The notes beneath the pieces were generated by a model, which was not told the DNA's origin, did not search any database, and worked only from the letters and a program-made list of their open reading frames with translations. A stretch of 64,000 nucleotides of DNA from Gracilibacillus suaedae (GTDB lineage Bacteria; Bacillota; Bacilli; Bacillales; Amphibacillaceae): NCBI RefSeq assembly GCF_017599345.1, contig NZ_JAGFVL010000021.1:40644-104643 (forward strand), given 5' to 3'. Made by a program: the position numbers and the translations under genes. Within the stretch, counting starts at the first letter, position 1. Every line of letters begins with the position of its first letter. Below are positions 9,779 to 18,650 of this stretch, one piece after another.

Positions 9779-10789
9779 ATGTGGAAATCGGGTATGAAGT
9801 GGATGTTCTTAATTATAGGAACAATGGTTGGGGCAGGGTATGCTTCAGGCAGAGAATTATGGCAATTTTTTGGCCATGAAAGTGGACTAGCTATTCTTTT
9901 ATTTACCTTATTATTTATTTGTTCTATAGCAATTACAATGAAAGTTGGTTATCAACACCAAACATCTAATTATTACGCATTATTGGAGATTATTCTTGGA
10001 AAGCGTATTGCGCGTTTTTATGATATCTTGATTTTCTTCTACCTTATGTCTACCACTGTAATTATGATTGCAGGCAGTGGTGCAACCTTTGAAGCTTTTC
10101 AACTTTCCAAATGGATTGGCATTCTCTTTATTGTTGTTTTTATTATTTTAATTTTTATTAAAGGTATTAAAGGGGTGCTCACTTTTAACGTCATCCTTCT
10201 ACCTTTATTAATCATTGGCTTATTATCGATTTTAGTCATTTATTCAATAGATGAACAACTAACCTTCATTTTATCTTTAGACCATCAAGCAAACTGGACA
10301 GCTGCTTTTACATTTACAGCTTTAAATATCTTATCGATTCTCGCTGTTTTAGGAGCGGTAGGGGAAAAGATTGAATCAAATGGTGAAATAGTGATCGCAA
10401 GTGTTGGTAGTGGCTTGATTCTAGGAATTATCTCTTTTTTATATAATAATTCTTTAATTCAAATATCTGAGGTCATCATTTTATATGAAATACCTTTATT
10501 TGCAATATTGAAGAATTATCCCAACTATACGTATATCATGATGACAATTTTATTATGGTGTGCTATATTTACAACAGCTATATCAGGTGTTTTAGGATTA
10601 GTAACAAGGCTTGGTCGTTTTTTAAAATATCATTTATGGCAAATTACAGTATTTTTATTAATTATTCTCACGCCGTTAACAATTATTGGTTTCTCCACAC
10701 TAATTGAATTTCTATATCCGATTTACGGAATTGTCAATTTATATTTACTTTGTGCTATCTTACTATTTCCTTTTTATAAAAAAAACTAA
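9779..10789 (+). CDS. YkvI-like multi-span membrane protein
   Basis: 336 residues, almost entirely hydrophobic, with about ten predicted membrane helices. The N-terminal GTMVGAGYASGRELWQFF resembles the first helix of YkvI-family proteins, which are distant relatives of LeuT-fold sodium symporters. That motif places an unwound glycine-rich segment where such carriers bind substrate. Substrate is unknown. The ATG follows GGAGGCAAAGAT. It is probably monocistronic. Confidence 0.75.
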   Translation: MWKSGMKWMFLIIGTMVGAGYASGRELWQFFGHESGLAILLFTLLFICSIAITMKVGYQHQTSNYYALLEIILGKRIARFYDILIFFYLMSTTVIMIAGSGATFEAFQLSKWIGILFIVVFIILIFIKGIKGVLTFNVILLPLLIIGLLSILVIYSIDEQLTFILSLDHQANWTAAFTFTALNILSILAVLGAVGEKIESNGEIVIASVGSGLILGIISFLYNNSLIQISEVIILYEIPLFAILKNYPNYTYIMMTILLWCAIFTTAISGVLGLVTRLGRFLKYHLWQITVFLLIILTPLTIIGFSTLIEFLYPIYGIVNLYLLCAILLFPFYKKN

Positions 10790-10831
10790 TATAATAGGTA
10801 CCATAATATCGTGTAAGATTGAGGTGATAAC

Positions 10832-11026
10832 ATGGAGCGCAAGGAATTTCAGTTAAATGATGTAGTCGAAATGAAAAAGCCCCATCCATGTGGTGAGAAT
10901 CGTTGGAAAATTATTCGCATGGGCATGGATATTCGAATTAAGTGTGAAGGATGTGGGCATAGTGTCATGTTACCACGTAAACGATTCGAACAAAAAATGA
11001 AACGAGTACTCGAACATCAGGAATGA
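10832..11026 (+). CDS. DUF951 family protein (YyzM-like)
   Basis: A 64-residue basic protein. The conserved features of DUF951 are visible: DVVEMKKPHPCG, then GMDIRIKCEGCGH, giving three cysteines and two histidines that may bind a metal, and VMLPRKRFE. A nucleic-acid-related role is often suspected because the gene sits beside ychF-rpsF-ssb in many Firmicutes; function is not established. The ATG is preceded by GAGGTGATAAC. Confidence 0.9.
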   Translation: MERKEFQLNDVVEMKKPHPCGENRWKIIRMGMDIRIKCEGCGHSVMLPRKRFEQKMKRVLEHQE

Positions 11027-11043
11027 AATAATTATCATAAAAA

Positions 11044-11059
11044 TGTTTCACGTGAAACA
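11044..11059. promoter_or_regulatory. parS centromere site 2
   Basis: TGTTTCACGTGAAACA is the perfect 16-bp parS palindrome. It lies between the DUF951 gene and ychF, 2.5 kb downstream of spo0J. Confidence 0.97.
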
Positions 11060-11120
11060 AAATCTTTTTTTCTAGTATGCTAAAAGCTAAGAAATCATTT
11101 TTTCAATAGAGGGAAATTGG

Positions 11121-11157
11121 AAAATCAAGGGGTTAGAGCCCTTGATTTTCGTTTTTT
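11121..11157 (+). terminator. Terminator upstream of ychF
   Basis: An 11-bp stem (AAAATCAAGGG / CCCTTGATTTT) with a seven-base loop is followed by CGTTTTTT. Confidence 0.88.
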
Positions 11158-11163
11158 AATAAC

Positions 11164-11192
11164 TTGTCAATTTGGAAAAGTATCACTATAAT
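11164..11192 (+). promoter_or_regulatory. Sigma-A promoter of ychF
   Basis: TTGTCA (11164-11169), 17-base spacer, TATAAT (11187-11192). It begins seven bases after the preceding terminator. Confidence 0.85.
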
Positions 11193-11245
11193 TGGTATGA
11201 CTGATACGTTCATATGGACGGAATCCTTAAGGAGTGAAAGTTAAC

Positions 11246-12346
11246 ATGGCATTAACAGCAGGAATTGTTGGTTTACCTAACGTGGGTAAGTCAACGTTAT
11301 TTAACGCAATAACACAAGCGGGTGCAGAATCGGCAAACTATCCTTTCTGTACGATAGATCCGAATGTAGGAATTGTAGAAGTACCAGATGAAAGGTTGCA
11401 GAAGCTAACTGAATTAGTAAAACCCAAAAAGACAATCCCTACAGCATTTGAATTTACTGATATTGCAGGGATTGTAAAAGGTGCGAGTAAAGGGGAAGGA
11501 CTAGGTAATCAGTTTCTTTCACATATTCGCCAGGTAGATGCAATTTGTCACGTTGTTCGTTGTTTCCAAGATGAAAATATTACCCACGTTTCTGGAAAAG
11601 TAGATCCTATTTCCGATATTGAAACCATTAATTTAGAGCTTATTTTAGCCGACTTGGAAACTGTTTCCAAAAGAATACAGCGTGTAGAAAAAATGGCAAA
11701 ACAGAAAGACAAAGAAGCAATGGCTGAATTTGAAGTACTTTCGAAGTTAAAGGATGCTTTTGAAGAAGAAACGCCAGCACGTGCGGTATCTTTTACCGAA
11801 GAGCAACAAAAGCTTGTTAAAGGTCTACACTTATTAACAAGTAAACCGGTATTGTATGTCTCTAATGTTGGGGAAGATGAATTATTAGAAGCAGATAACA
11901 ATGAATATGTACAGCTTGTAAAAGATTTTGCTGCTAAAGATGAAGCGGAAGTCATTGTGGTAAGTGCCAAGGTAGAGTCTGAAATTGCCGAATTAGATGG
12001 AGAAGAAAAAGAAATGTTCCTGGAAGAGTTAGGAATTGCTGAATCAGGGCTAGATCAACTAATTAAGGCAACTTATAACTTGCTTGGCTTAGCAACATAC
12101 TTTACAGCAGGTGAGCAAGAAGTACGAGCATGGACGTTTAAAAAAGGAATCAAAGCACCTCAAGCAGCAGGTATTATTCATAGTGACTTTGAAAAAGGAT
12201 TTATTCGTGCTGAAACAGTTTCTTATGATGATTTAGTTGAAGCAGGTTCTGAACAAGCTGCGAAAGAAAAAGGAAAAGTAAGATTAGAAGGTAAAGAGTA
12301 TTTGGTGAAAGATGGAGATGTGATGCATTTCCGATTTAACGTATAG
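11246..12346 (+). CDS. ychF: Redox-regulated ATPase YchF
   Basis: An Obg-family P-loop NTPase that hydrolyses ATP and associates with ribosomes (366 residues, the usual length). The G domain has GLPNVGKST at residue 8 and DIAGIVKGASKGEG. A coiled-coil insertion follows, then the C-terminal TGS domain beginning near TYFTAGEQEVRAWT and ending VMHFRFNV. The ATG at 11246 is chosen, with AAGGAGTG ten bases upstream, over an in-frame GTG at 11234 that overlaps the RBS. Confidence 0.97.
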   Translation: MALTAGIVGLPNVGKSTLFNAITQAGAESANYPFCTIDPNVGIVEVPDERLQKLTELVKPKKTIPTAFEFTDIAGIVKGASKGEGLGNQFLSHIRQVDAICHVVRCFQDENITHVSGKVDPISDIETINLELILADLETVSKRIQRVEKMAKQKDKEAMAEFEVLSKLKDAFEEETPARAVSFTEEQQKLVKGLHLLTSKPVLYVSNVGEDELLEADNNEYVQLVKDFAAKDEAEVIVVSAKVESEIAELDGEEKEMFLEELGIAESGLDQLIKATYNLLGLATYFTAGEQEVRAWTFKKGIKAPQAAGIIHSDFEKGFIRAETVSYDDLVEAGSEQAAKEKGKVRLEGKEYLVKDGDVMHFRFNV

Positions 12347-12376
12347 CAGGATCACTTGTTACATGCAAAATATTGT

Positions 12377-12405
12377 TTGCATTAGAGAAGGAAAATTGAT
12401 ATAAT
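12377..12405 (+). promoter_or_regulatory. Sigma-A promoter of rpsF-ssb-rpsR
   Basis: TTGCAT (12377-12382), 17-base spacer, TATAAT (12400-12405). It is located 84 bases before the rpsF start. Confidence 0.85.
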
Positions 12406-12432
12406 ATCTTATTGTGAGTAATGAGACTATTA

Positions 12433-12479
12433 CTCCTTGCTCTATTCTCAGAAATAGGGCCGTCAAGACCAAAAGGAGG
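12433..12479 (+). promoter_or_regulatory. rpsF leader with RBS-sequestering stem; candidate S6:S18 autoregulatory element
   Basis: CTCCTT (12433-12438) can pair with AAGGAG (12473-12478) of the rpsF Shine-Dalgarno, enclosing a small hairpin (CTATT / AATAG) and a GGCCGTC segment. A bulged CCG between stems near the rpsF start is the hallmark of the known S6:S18-binding leader. The pairing is seen; equivalence to that element is inferred. Confidence 0.55.
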
Positions 12480-12488
12480 TGTAAACGG

Positions 12489-12779
12489 ATGAATAAATAT
12501 GAAATCATGTACATCATCCGCCCAGATATCGAGGAGGAAGCACAAACAGCTCTAATCGAGCGTTTTAACGGTTACCTTACGAATAATGGTGCGGAAATTG
12601 AAAAAGTTGAAGAAGTAGGTAAGAAACGTCTTGCTTATGAAATCAACGACTATCGTGATGGATATTATGTAATCATTAACTTTACAGGTGATGAAACAGC
12701 TATTAACGAATTCAATCGTCAAGCGAAGTTCTCTGATGACATTTTACGTCACATGGCAATTCGTGAAGATGATCAATAA
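12489..12779 (+). CDS. rpsF: 30S ribosomal protein S6
   Basis: A 96-residue ribosomal protein that binds 16S rRNA with S18. The start [18 protein letters not shown] is the canonical S6 N-terminus; upstream in-frame codons belong to the leader. AAAGGAGGT lies nine bases before the ATG. First gene of the rpsF-ssb-rpsR operon. Its product with S18 probably feeds back on the leader. Confidence 0.98.
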   Translation: MNKYEIMYIIRPDIEEEAQTALIERFNGYLTNNGAEIEKVEEVGKKRLAYEINDYRDGYYVIINFTGDETAINEFNRQAKFSDDILRHMAIREDDQ

Positions 12780-12794
12780 TAAGGAGTGGTTCTG

Positions 12795-13313
12795 ATGTTA
12801 AATCGTGTCGTGCTTGTCGGCAGGTTAACGAAAGATCCTGATTTACGTTATACACCAAATGGCGTTGCCGTAGCTAATTTTACCATAGCTTGTAATAGAC
12901 CTTTTACTAATCAGCAAGGACAACGAGAAGCAGACTTCATTAATTGTGTCACATGGAGAAGGCAAGCGGAAAACCTTGCAAACTACATGGGAAAAGGAAG
13001 TCTAATCGGTGTAGATGGTCGTATTCAAACTCGTAGTTTTGATAATCAAGAAGGTCAGCGAGTCTTCATGACAGAAGTAATGGCAGAATCGATTCAATTC
13101 TTGGAATCTAAGGGTGGATCAACTGGTGGACAACCTAACGCACAAGGATCTCAAGGATATAATCAAAATCAGAACCAACCGAGTCAAGCAAATCAAAATC
13201 AATTTAACCAAAACAATAATAATCAAAATAATCAAGGAAATAACGATGGCGGTAATCCATTCCAGGATAGTGGAGAGCCTATCGATATTTCGGATGATGA
13301 TTTACCATTTTAA
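12795..13313 (+). CDS. ssb: Single-stranded DNA-binding protein
   Basis: 172 residues. The OB fold begins [20 protein letters not shown] and carries the usual [15 protein letters not shown] Gln/Asn-rich disordered linker follows, then the acidic tip DDDLPF that recruits replication and repair proteins. The ATG at 12795, seven bases after AAGGAGTGG, is preferred to an upstream GTG at 12786. The linker is low-complexity CAA/AAT codons, which makes a spurious reading frame in parallel. Confidence 0.98.
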   Translation: MLNRVVLVGRLTKDPDLRYTPNGVAVANFTIACNRPFTNQQGQREADFINCVTWRRQAENLANYMGKGSLIGVDGRIQTRSFDNQEGQRVFMTEVMAESIQFLESKGGSTGGQPNAQGSQGYNQNQNQPSQANQNQFNQNNNNQNNQGNNDGGNPFQDSGEPIDISDDDLPF

Positions 13314-13333
13314 ATTAAAGGAGGTTTTTGATT

Positions 13334-13564
13334 ATGGCAGCTCGTCGTGGTCGCGCAAAGCGTCGTAAGGTGTGTTATTTCACAGCGAACGGTATTACAC
13401 ACATCGACTATAAAGATGTTGGTTTATTAAGTCGTTTCGTTTCTGAGCGTGGAAAAATTCTTCCTCGTCGTGTAACGGGAACTTCTGCAAAATATCAACG
13501 TAAATTGACTAAGGCAATTAAACGCGCTCGTCAAATGGCGCTTTTACCTTACGTAAATGACTAA
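13334..13564 (+). CDS. rpsR: 30S ribosomal protein S18
   Basis: 76 basic residues with the S18 core [22 protein letters not shown] shown in part (residues about 22-42). The ATG at 13334 gives [12 protein letters not shown]; a TTG six bases upstream is not needed. AAGGAGG precedes it. A single cysteine (KVCYF) near the N-terminus is seen, as in many Firmicutes. Last gene of the operon, followed directly by a strong terminator. Confidence 0.98.
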   Translation: MAARRGRAKRRKVCYFTANGITHIDYKDVGLLSRFVSERGKILPRRVTGTSAKYQRKLTKAIKRARQMALLPYVND

Positions 13565-13573
13565 TAAATGTGT

Positions 13574-13609
13574 AAGAGCTTGAAGCTATGTGATGCTTCA
13601 AGCTCTTTT
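13574..13609 (+). terminator. Terminator of rpsF-ssb-rpsR
   Basis: A 12-13-bp stem (AAGAGCTTGAAGC / GCTTCAAGCTCTT) with an eight-base loop ends in TTTT. Confidence 0.92.
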
Positions 13610-13931
13610 ATTAGGTCGGAAAGGATCAAACTGTGCATTGATTGGCTTTGAGGAACTAAAGTGACTTCACCAATCGAACAATCACAATCTATATCGGTCC
13701 ACTTAATATCAGGAAAACCTATTATGTTTATAGCTCGATTTCTTAGTTATCCCACTAATAACAGAATCTCTGAAGAATAGCTCGACCCTGACATCCACAC
13801 AAATAGTATACATTCATTTATTCTCAACCTCAATGTTCGTGTTTTGAATCAAGAAAAAGCTTCAATAGTAAATTAAATAATAATAAATACTTAAAAGACG
13901 AACAATCTCGATGGATATTTGCTTTTTTGTA
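13610..13931. other. Gap without a recognisable gene
   Basis: AT-rich sequence between the rpsR terminator and the serA promoter region. I see no open frame with a ribosome binding site and no clear repeat on either strand. It may be decayed sequence. Confidence 0.5.
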
Positions 13932-13959
13932 TTGACATTCTCTTTTTATTTGCTATGAT
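13932..13959 (+). promoter_or_regulatory. Sigma-A promoter upstream of serA
   Basis: TTGACA (13932-13937), 16-base spacer, TATGAT (13954-13959) with an extended TGC just before the -10. A second TATAAT with TGC extension lies at 14049-14054, nearer the gene, so there may be two starts. Confidence 0.75.
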
Positions 13960-14156
13960 AGAGAAAACTTTAAAAATAGACATGTTCCAGAAAACAAAAG
14001 TGTCGAAATTTTCTCAATTCAATTCTATTTATTAAAGTTCAAAAGTGCTATAATAATATTAATTAATAGAAAGTGTATATAAGTGAAGTGTTTCACTTAT
14101 TCAGCAAGCTGGATGCTTTTTTTATAAGAAATATCATTTTTTTGGAGGGGACAACT
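13960..14156 (+). other. serA leader region
   Basis: About 190 bases separate the distal promoter from the serA start. A short stem-loop (AAGTGAA / TTCACTT, 14081-14098) follows the proximal -10. AGCAAGCTGGATGCT with seven T comes after it at about 14103-14122, a weak terminator-like element. I recognise no riboswitch or T-box. Attenuation is possible but not shown. Confidence 0.4.
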
Positions 14157-15743
14157 GTGACTTTTAAAGTATTAATTAGCGATCCGTTGAGTGAAGATGG
14201 AATTAAACCGTTACGTGAAGCAGATAATATTCAAGTCGATATTGATACCGGCTTATCTCCTGATGAGTTGACAGAAAAAATTGGGGATTATGATGCCTTA
14301 TTGGTAAGAAGTCAAACAAAAGTAACGCGAGATATTATTAGCCAAGCATCTAAATTAAAAATTATAGGTCGTGCAGGTGTTGGGGTTGACAATATTGATT
14401 TAAGTGCAGCAACGGAATACGGAGTTATTGTCGTAAATGCACCAGATGGTAATACGAACTCTGCAGCTGAACATACGGTTGCGATGCTCATGTCATTAGC
14501 CAGAAAGATACCACAAGCATTTGTAGCATTGAAAAATGGGAAATGGGATCGTAAAACCCATGTCGGCGTAGAATTAAAAGGTAAAACACTAGGTGTTATT
14601 GGCATGGGACGTATCGGTGCAGAAGTAGCAGCACGTGCGAAAGGTCAAAGAATGAATGTTATTGCTTATGATCCGTTTTTAACAAAAGAAAGAGCAGACA
14701 AGCTTGGTGTTGATTTTGGATCAGTGGAGGACGTGATCGTTGCATCTGACTTCATTACGGTTCATACACCATTAATTAAAGAAACCAAGCATTTGATCAA
14801 TAAAGATGCATTCGCAAAAATGAAAGACGGTGTCCGTATTATTAACTGTGCTCGCGGTGGTATTATTGATGAGGATGCGTTATATGATGCGATTAAATCT
14901 GGTAAAGTAGCGGGAGCAGCGCTTGATGTATTTGAAGAGGAGCCTGCAACAGATCATCGTTTATTAGAGCTTCCAGAAGTTATTGCGACACCTCACTTAG
15001 GTGCTAGTACAGTAGAAGCACAAGAAAATGTAGCAATTGATGTTAGTCATGACGTTGTTCGTTACTTAACAGAAGATGTAGCGAAAAATCCGGTGAACTT
15101 ACCATCTGTACCGAAAGAATTGATGAATAAAATCGAACCATATTTCCATCTATCTGAAAAACTTGGTACATTTTTAACCTATTTAACTCCAGGTGTTATT
15201 GAAGAAATTAATATCTCTTATTCAGGAGAATTAACAGAGCTTGAAGTAGCACCATTAACAAGAAATACAATTAAAGGTTTATTAAAACGTCATTTAGGTG
15301 ACCACGTAAATGATGTAAATGCCTCTTACTTAGCGGAAAAAAGAGGTATTCAAGTTAACGAAAATAAATCTTCTACATCGAAAGGATTTACAAATCTCTT
15401 AAAAGTGGAAGTGAAAACAAAAGAAGTGACACGGTCTATCGCAGGTACTTTATTGAATGGTTTAGGGCCACGTATTGTCCAAGTTGATGCATATACGGTC
15501 GATCTAGTACCAGAAGGCGACCTTGTTGTCATTAAGCACAATGACCGTCCAGGGGTAATCGGAAAAGTAGGTAGCTTGCTTGCAGAACGTGGAATTAACA
15601 TTGCAGCTATGCAAGTAGGTCGTTCTGATGTTGGTGGCGAAGCAATTATGATCTTAACGGTTGATAAATATTTAGAAGAAACAGATGTGGAAGCACTGAA
15701 TGAATTTGAAGAAATCGAAAAATTGACTGCTATGGAACTGTAA
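14157..15743 (+). CDS. serA: D-3-phosphoglycerate dehydrogenase
   Basis: First enzyme of serine biosynthesis, oxidising 3-phosphoglycerate with NAD (528 residues). The GTG at 14157 follows TGGAGGGG. The Rossmann motif GVIGMGRIGAEVA and the catalytic RGGIIDEDAL and HLGAST regions are intact. Beyond the substrate domain come the allosteric intervening domain and a C-terminal ACT domain (from about HNDRPGVIGKVG) that usually senses serine. An in-frame ATG at 14073 would add 28 residues and lacks a good RBS. Confidence 0.97.
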   Translation: MTFKVLISDPLSEDGIKPLREADNIQVDIDTGLSPDELTEKIGDYDALLVRSQTKVTRDIISQASKLKIIGRAGVGVDNIDLSAATEYGVIVVNAPDGNTNSAAEHTVAMLMSLARKIPQAFVALKNGKWDRKTHVGVELKGKTLGVIGMGRIGAEVAARAKGQRMNVIAYDPFLTKERADKLGVDFGSVEDVIVASDFITVHTPLIKETKHLINKDAFAKMKDGVRIINCARGGIIDEDALYDAIKSGKVAGAALDVFEEEPATDHRLLELPEVIATPHLGASTVEAQENVAIDVSHDVVRYLTEDVAKNPVNLPSVPKELMNKIEPYFHLSEKLGTFLTYLTPGVIEEINISYSGELTELEVAPLTRNTIKGLLKRHLGDHVNDVNASYLAEKRGIQVNENKSSTSKGFTNLLKVEVKTKEVTRSIAGTLLNGLGPRIVQVDAYTVDLVPEGDLVVIKHNDRPGVIGKVGSLLAERGINIAAMQVGRSDVGGEAIMILTVDKYLEETDVEALNEFEEIEKLTAMEL

Positions 15744-15758
15744 AAAATCCAATAGATG

Positions 15759-15789
15759 AGAGCTCTTCGATGTTGAAGAGCTCTTTTTT
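15759..15789 (+). terminator. Terminator of serA
   Basis: Perfect 10-bp stem (AGAGCTCTTC / GAAGAGCTCT), six-base loop, T6 tail. Confidence 0.93.
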
Positions 15790-15810
15790 CTTTAAAAGGC
15801 TGATTTGTGT

Positions 15811-15870
15811 AAAGTTGATAGAAAACTAGTAGAAGTTGATAGTAAATCATAAAAGTTGATAGAAAACCCT
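15811..15870. repeat. Three tandem copies of a 20-21-bp AAGTTGATAG repeat
   Basis: AAGTTGATAGAAAAC-like units start at 15812, 15833 and 15853 (periods 21 and 20). They sit between the serA terminator and the next gene. Role unknown. Confidence 0.75.
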
Positions 15871-16001
15871 ACGAAATTGCCAGTGATGTGATGTTTTTCT
15901 TTAAAACATGTTGAAAAGGAAAACATCCCTTGCAGTCGAATCCAGCAGTTCTGTTCTAACAAGAGAACTTTCTTATAATTTAAAACAGGGGGATGAATAT
16001 T

Positions 16002-16499
16002 GTGAAGGTACGATTTATCCATATGGGTTATTTTATTGCTCTTATTGCCCTTTCTTTCTTGTCCTTTTTTGTAATATTTGGTGCAGGATTTGTTGGAAAG
16101 ATCAACATATTTATATTAGTGTTTCCTCTTGCTTTAAGTGGGTTGTGGCTCAGTGATTATACTTGGCGTTTTCTAAGTTTGAAACCGGAAGCAGATAAGA
16201 TACAGTTAATTCATCCAGCTAAAAATTGTACCTTTATCAGTTTATTTCTTTCAGGTATCTTTACAGTGTATAGTCTATTTCTAACGACCTTGATCCCCAC
16301 ACCTATAGAAGAGATTTCAGCATGGATATTTCTTGGAACACCTGCTATATTGCTTATGTTTTGGTACATTCTTCTGTATAGATATACGAAAAACAAAAAG
16401 GACAAAATCCAGTTGGTGTTAGGTTCATTTCTTGTTATTATTTCTTTGGTGTACACCTATCAAATTTGTGAATTTTATGTCATTCAATTCTTTATATAA
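16002..16499 (+). CDS. Small integral membrane protein of unknown function
   Basis: About 165 residues with four or five hydrophobic helices and short charged loops (for example RYTKNKKDK near residue 130). I recognise no family. GTG at 16002 is chosen because AGGGGG (15987-15992) is then nine bases away; the ATG at 15993 touches that RBS directly. It stands alone between serA and a gene on the opposite strand. Confidence 0.6.
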   Translation: MKVRFIHMGYFIALIALSFLSFFVIFGAGFVGKINIFILVFPLALSGLWLSDYTWRFLSLKPEADKIQLIHPAKNCTFISLFLSGIFTVYSLFLTTLIPTPIEEISAWIFLGTPAILLMFWYILLYRYTKNKKDKIQLVLGSFLVIISLVYTYQICEFYVIQFFI

Positions 16500-16516
16500 C
16501 AAAACAAAAAACATCT

Positions 16517-16541
16517 ACAGAGAGATATGAAATCTCTCTGT
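16517..16541. terminator. Hairpin downstream of the small membrane gene
   Basis: Perfect 10-bp stem (ACAGAGAGAT / ATCTCTCTGT) with a five-base loop. The T-tract is poor (CCTTATT), so termination is only probable. Confidence 0.5.
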
Positions 16542-16718
16542 CCTTATTACCATTTTGTGTGACGCTTCTGTTGGAATGGGGGTTTGATGTTTTGCTTAAA
16601 AATCTTTGCTACTATATCTTAATTTCTTCCTGTTACATATAGCTCTTATTCTGAGATTCTGCTATGGTTCAACCGGAAATTTTTGAATCGATGCTGACAC
16701 CTTCTTTTTCTTGATGCA

Positions 16719-17498
16719 TTATTTGTTTAAAATCGCAAACAATTCATCAAGATGTTTAATTTGATAAGTAGGCTCTACTTCTGTTGGTTGTTTATCTTCT
16801 CGATTGATCCAGACGCTTTGAATCCCTGTCCGATTGGCACCTAGGATATCTGTCATCAAGTTATCACCGACCATGATTGCTTCATCTTTGGTTACATCAG
16901 CTGTTTCCAGAGCATGTTCAAATATACTTGGGTCAGGCTTTCCTTTGCCAAATCCACCAGAGATAATAATATGATCGAAGTAATCTTTTAGTTCTGGGGT
17001 GATCGTTAATTTAGTGTTTTGTAGATCTGGCGAACCGTTCGTTAGCATGACTAATTGGTAATCGCTCGCCAGTTTTTCTAAGACAGAAAACGTTTCTTCA
17101 TAGACGAATGGATTTTTCTTACGGTTTTCAGGAAATTGTTCTGCTAAGTAAGCACCGAACTCTTCATCATCTATTCCTAGTTGCTTTAAACCATTTGTCC
17201 AGGCATCTTTACGATAATTCGGAACAATCTCTGCCATTTTTTTAAAATATGTATGATCATCTAAGAAATTTCCCCATAGGCCTTCAAAAGGATTAATCCC
17301 GATCATTTGGGTAAACTCATAGGTTTCATATCCTTGATACAATTTACGAGCTTGAGCGCGTACAGCTTCTTCTAATTGTTCAGGATCGATTCCATATTTT
17401 TGCTTCGCTAATTGACAAGTTTCTTCGAATGCGGTTTTGACACTTTTTTTGTCCCACAAGAGTGTATCATCAAGGTCAAAAATAATCGTCTTTATCAT
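16719..17498 (-). CDS. HAD-superfamily hydrolase (YsaA/YjjG-like)
   Basis: A 259-residue cytosolic phosphatase-like protein. HAD motif I is FDLDDTLL at residue 7, motif II is MLTNGS, motif III the lysine of FGKGKPDP, and motif IV GDNLMTD. An alpha-helical C1 cap lies between motifs I and II. Substrate cannot be read from sequence. YjjG acts on nucleotides, and some Bacillus relatives have been linked to phosphoserine; the nearby serA makes the latter worth testing. GGAGG precedes the ATG. Confidence 0.85.
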   Translation of the reverse strand: MIKTIIFDLDDTLLWDKKSVKTAFEETCQLAKQKYGIDPEQLEEAVRAQARKLYQGYETYEFTQMIGINPFEGLWGNFLDDHTYFKKMAEIVPNYRKDAWTNGLKQLGIDDEEFGAYLAEQFPENRKKNPFVYEETFSVLEKLASDYQLVMLTNGSPDLQNTKLTITPELKDYFDHIIISGGFGKGKPDPSIFEHALETADVTKDEAIMVGDNLMTDILGANRTGIQSVWINREDKQPTEVEPTYQIKHLDELFAILNK

Positions 17499-17575
17499 CT
17501 GGTGCTCCTCCTCTAATCATTCTATATACATTATAAGGGATTAAGGCAACTAAATCATTAGAAAGACGATTTAAT

Positions 17576-17604
17576 TTGTCGAAGATATATTGTTCGTATA
17601 TAAT
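17576..17604 (+). promoter_or_regulatory. Sigma-A promoter of yybS-gdpP-rplI
   Basis: TTGTCG (17576-17581), 17-base spacer, TATAAT (17599-17604). Confidence 0.75.
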
Positions 17605-17626
17605 TAATATAGTAAAAGTGTACGAT

Positions 17627-17660
17627 GAAAAAGCACAGCGCTTTCTTGCTGTGCTTTTTC
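17627..17660 (+). terminator. Terminator-like hairpin in the yybS leader
   Basis: A perfect 13-bp stem (GAAAAAGCACAGC / GCTGTGCTTTTTC) with an eight-base loop. It begins only about 20 bases after the -10 of the preceding promoter, and 30 bases before yybS. No gene transcribed rightwards ends here, so it may act as an attenuator or end a tiny RNA. Confidence 0.7.
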
Positions 17661-17690
17661 AATCAATTAGAGTAGTAAAGGTGGTTTCTC

Positions 17691-18623
17691 ATGGATCAGC
17701 AACCAGTAAGGAAAGACTTTTTTATATATGTAGGTAGCTTTTTACTTCTTTTGTTAATCACAATACTTATCCCATTTATACAAATGGTTACACTCGTTTT
17801 GCTGCCCATTCCAGTTATATTGCTAATGAAAAATTATCCTATTAAGTGGACGATAATTGGCATGCTTCTGTTGCTATCTTTTTCTTTCTTCGTTGTGCCG
17901 GTGTTCTCATTTCCACTAACAATGCTAGCTTTAATAAGTGGGGCTATGATTGGATGGTCAATAAAGCAAGAACAGCATCCATATGAAACATGGGCGAAAG
18001 GAACGGCCGGTTTTGTTCTAGGACTGACGCTTATTTACGCTTATATTGAAGTAGTGCTTCAGTTTTCGATTATGAATGCTTTTGAAAATACGGTGGATGA
18101 TTCCATCCAGATGACAGAGGACATGTTTCAGGCAATAGGTATGGCGCATCAGGATTTTGGCGTCATACGACAAGAAATGATGAATATGCTGCAGTTACTG
18201 CCGGTGATATTAGTAGTTGTTTCCATGGGTTTTGCCATATTAACACAATGGATATGCTATAAAGTAATCAATAAAGTACAAGAAGAGCGTTATCATTTTC
18301 CGCCTTTTCGTAGTTTTAATCTGCCAAAGGTAATGTTATGGATATATTTCGTGATGTTACTTATTTCCTTTTTTGTTGAAGCGGACTTTTCTACGATGCC
18401 ATCTGTTATAATATGGAATGTGTATCATTTAGCAGGAATATTAATGGCTTTACAAGGATTGTCATTTATCTTCTTTTTTACTCATACGAAGAAGCAGTCT
18501 GTTGCATTACCAGTTATTAGTATCCTTCTCATTATATTTTTTCCGTTTATGGGTCTTTATTTGATGAGAATCTTAGGTATAATTGATTTAGGGTTTGAGT
18601 TAAGAAAAAGAATGGCAAAGTAA
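17691..18623 (+). CDS. yybS: DUF2232 membrane protein YybS
   Basis: A 310-residue polytopic membrane protein with about eight helices, typical of the DUF2232/YybS family that resembles ECF-type substrate-binding membrane subunits. Exact function is unknown. It starts at ATG after AAAGGTGG. It is the first gene of the yybS-gdpP-rplI group, conserved in Bacillaceae, and is 27 bp from gdpP. Confidence 0.88.
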   Translation: MDQQPVRKDFFIYVGSFLLLLLITILIPFIQMVTLVLLPIPVILLMKNYPIKWTIIGMLLLLSFSFFVVPVFSFPLTMLALISGAMIGWSIKQEQHPYETWAKGTAGFVLGLTLIYAYIEVVLQFSIMNAFENTVDDSIQMTEDMFQAIGMAHQDFGVIRQEMMNMLQLLPVILVVVSMGFAILTQWICYKVINKVQEERYHFPPFRSFNLPKVMLWIYFVMLLISFFVEADFSTMPSVIIWNVYHLAGILMALQGLSFIFFFTHTKKQSVALPVISILLIIFFPFMGLYLMRILGIIDLGFELRKRMAK

Positions 18624-18650
18624 AGGGACTTTAGTTAGGAGCTGACAACA

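Noticed and set aside
13114..13368. Open frame overlapping the ssb 3' half in another phase
   Set aside because: A by-product of the CAA/AAT-rich linker of ssb.
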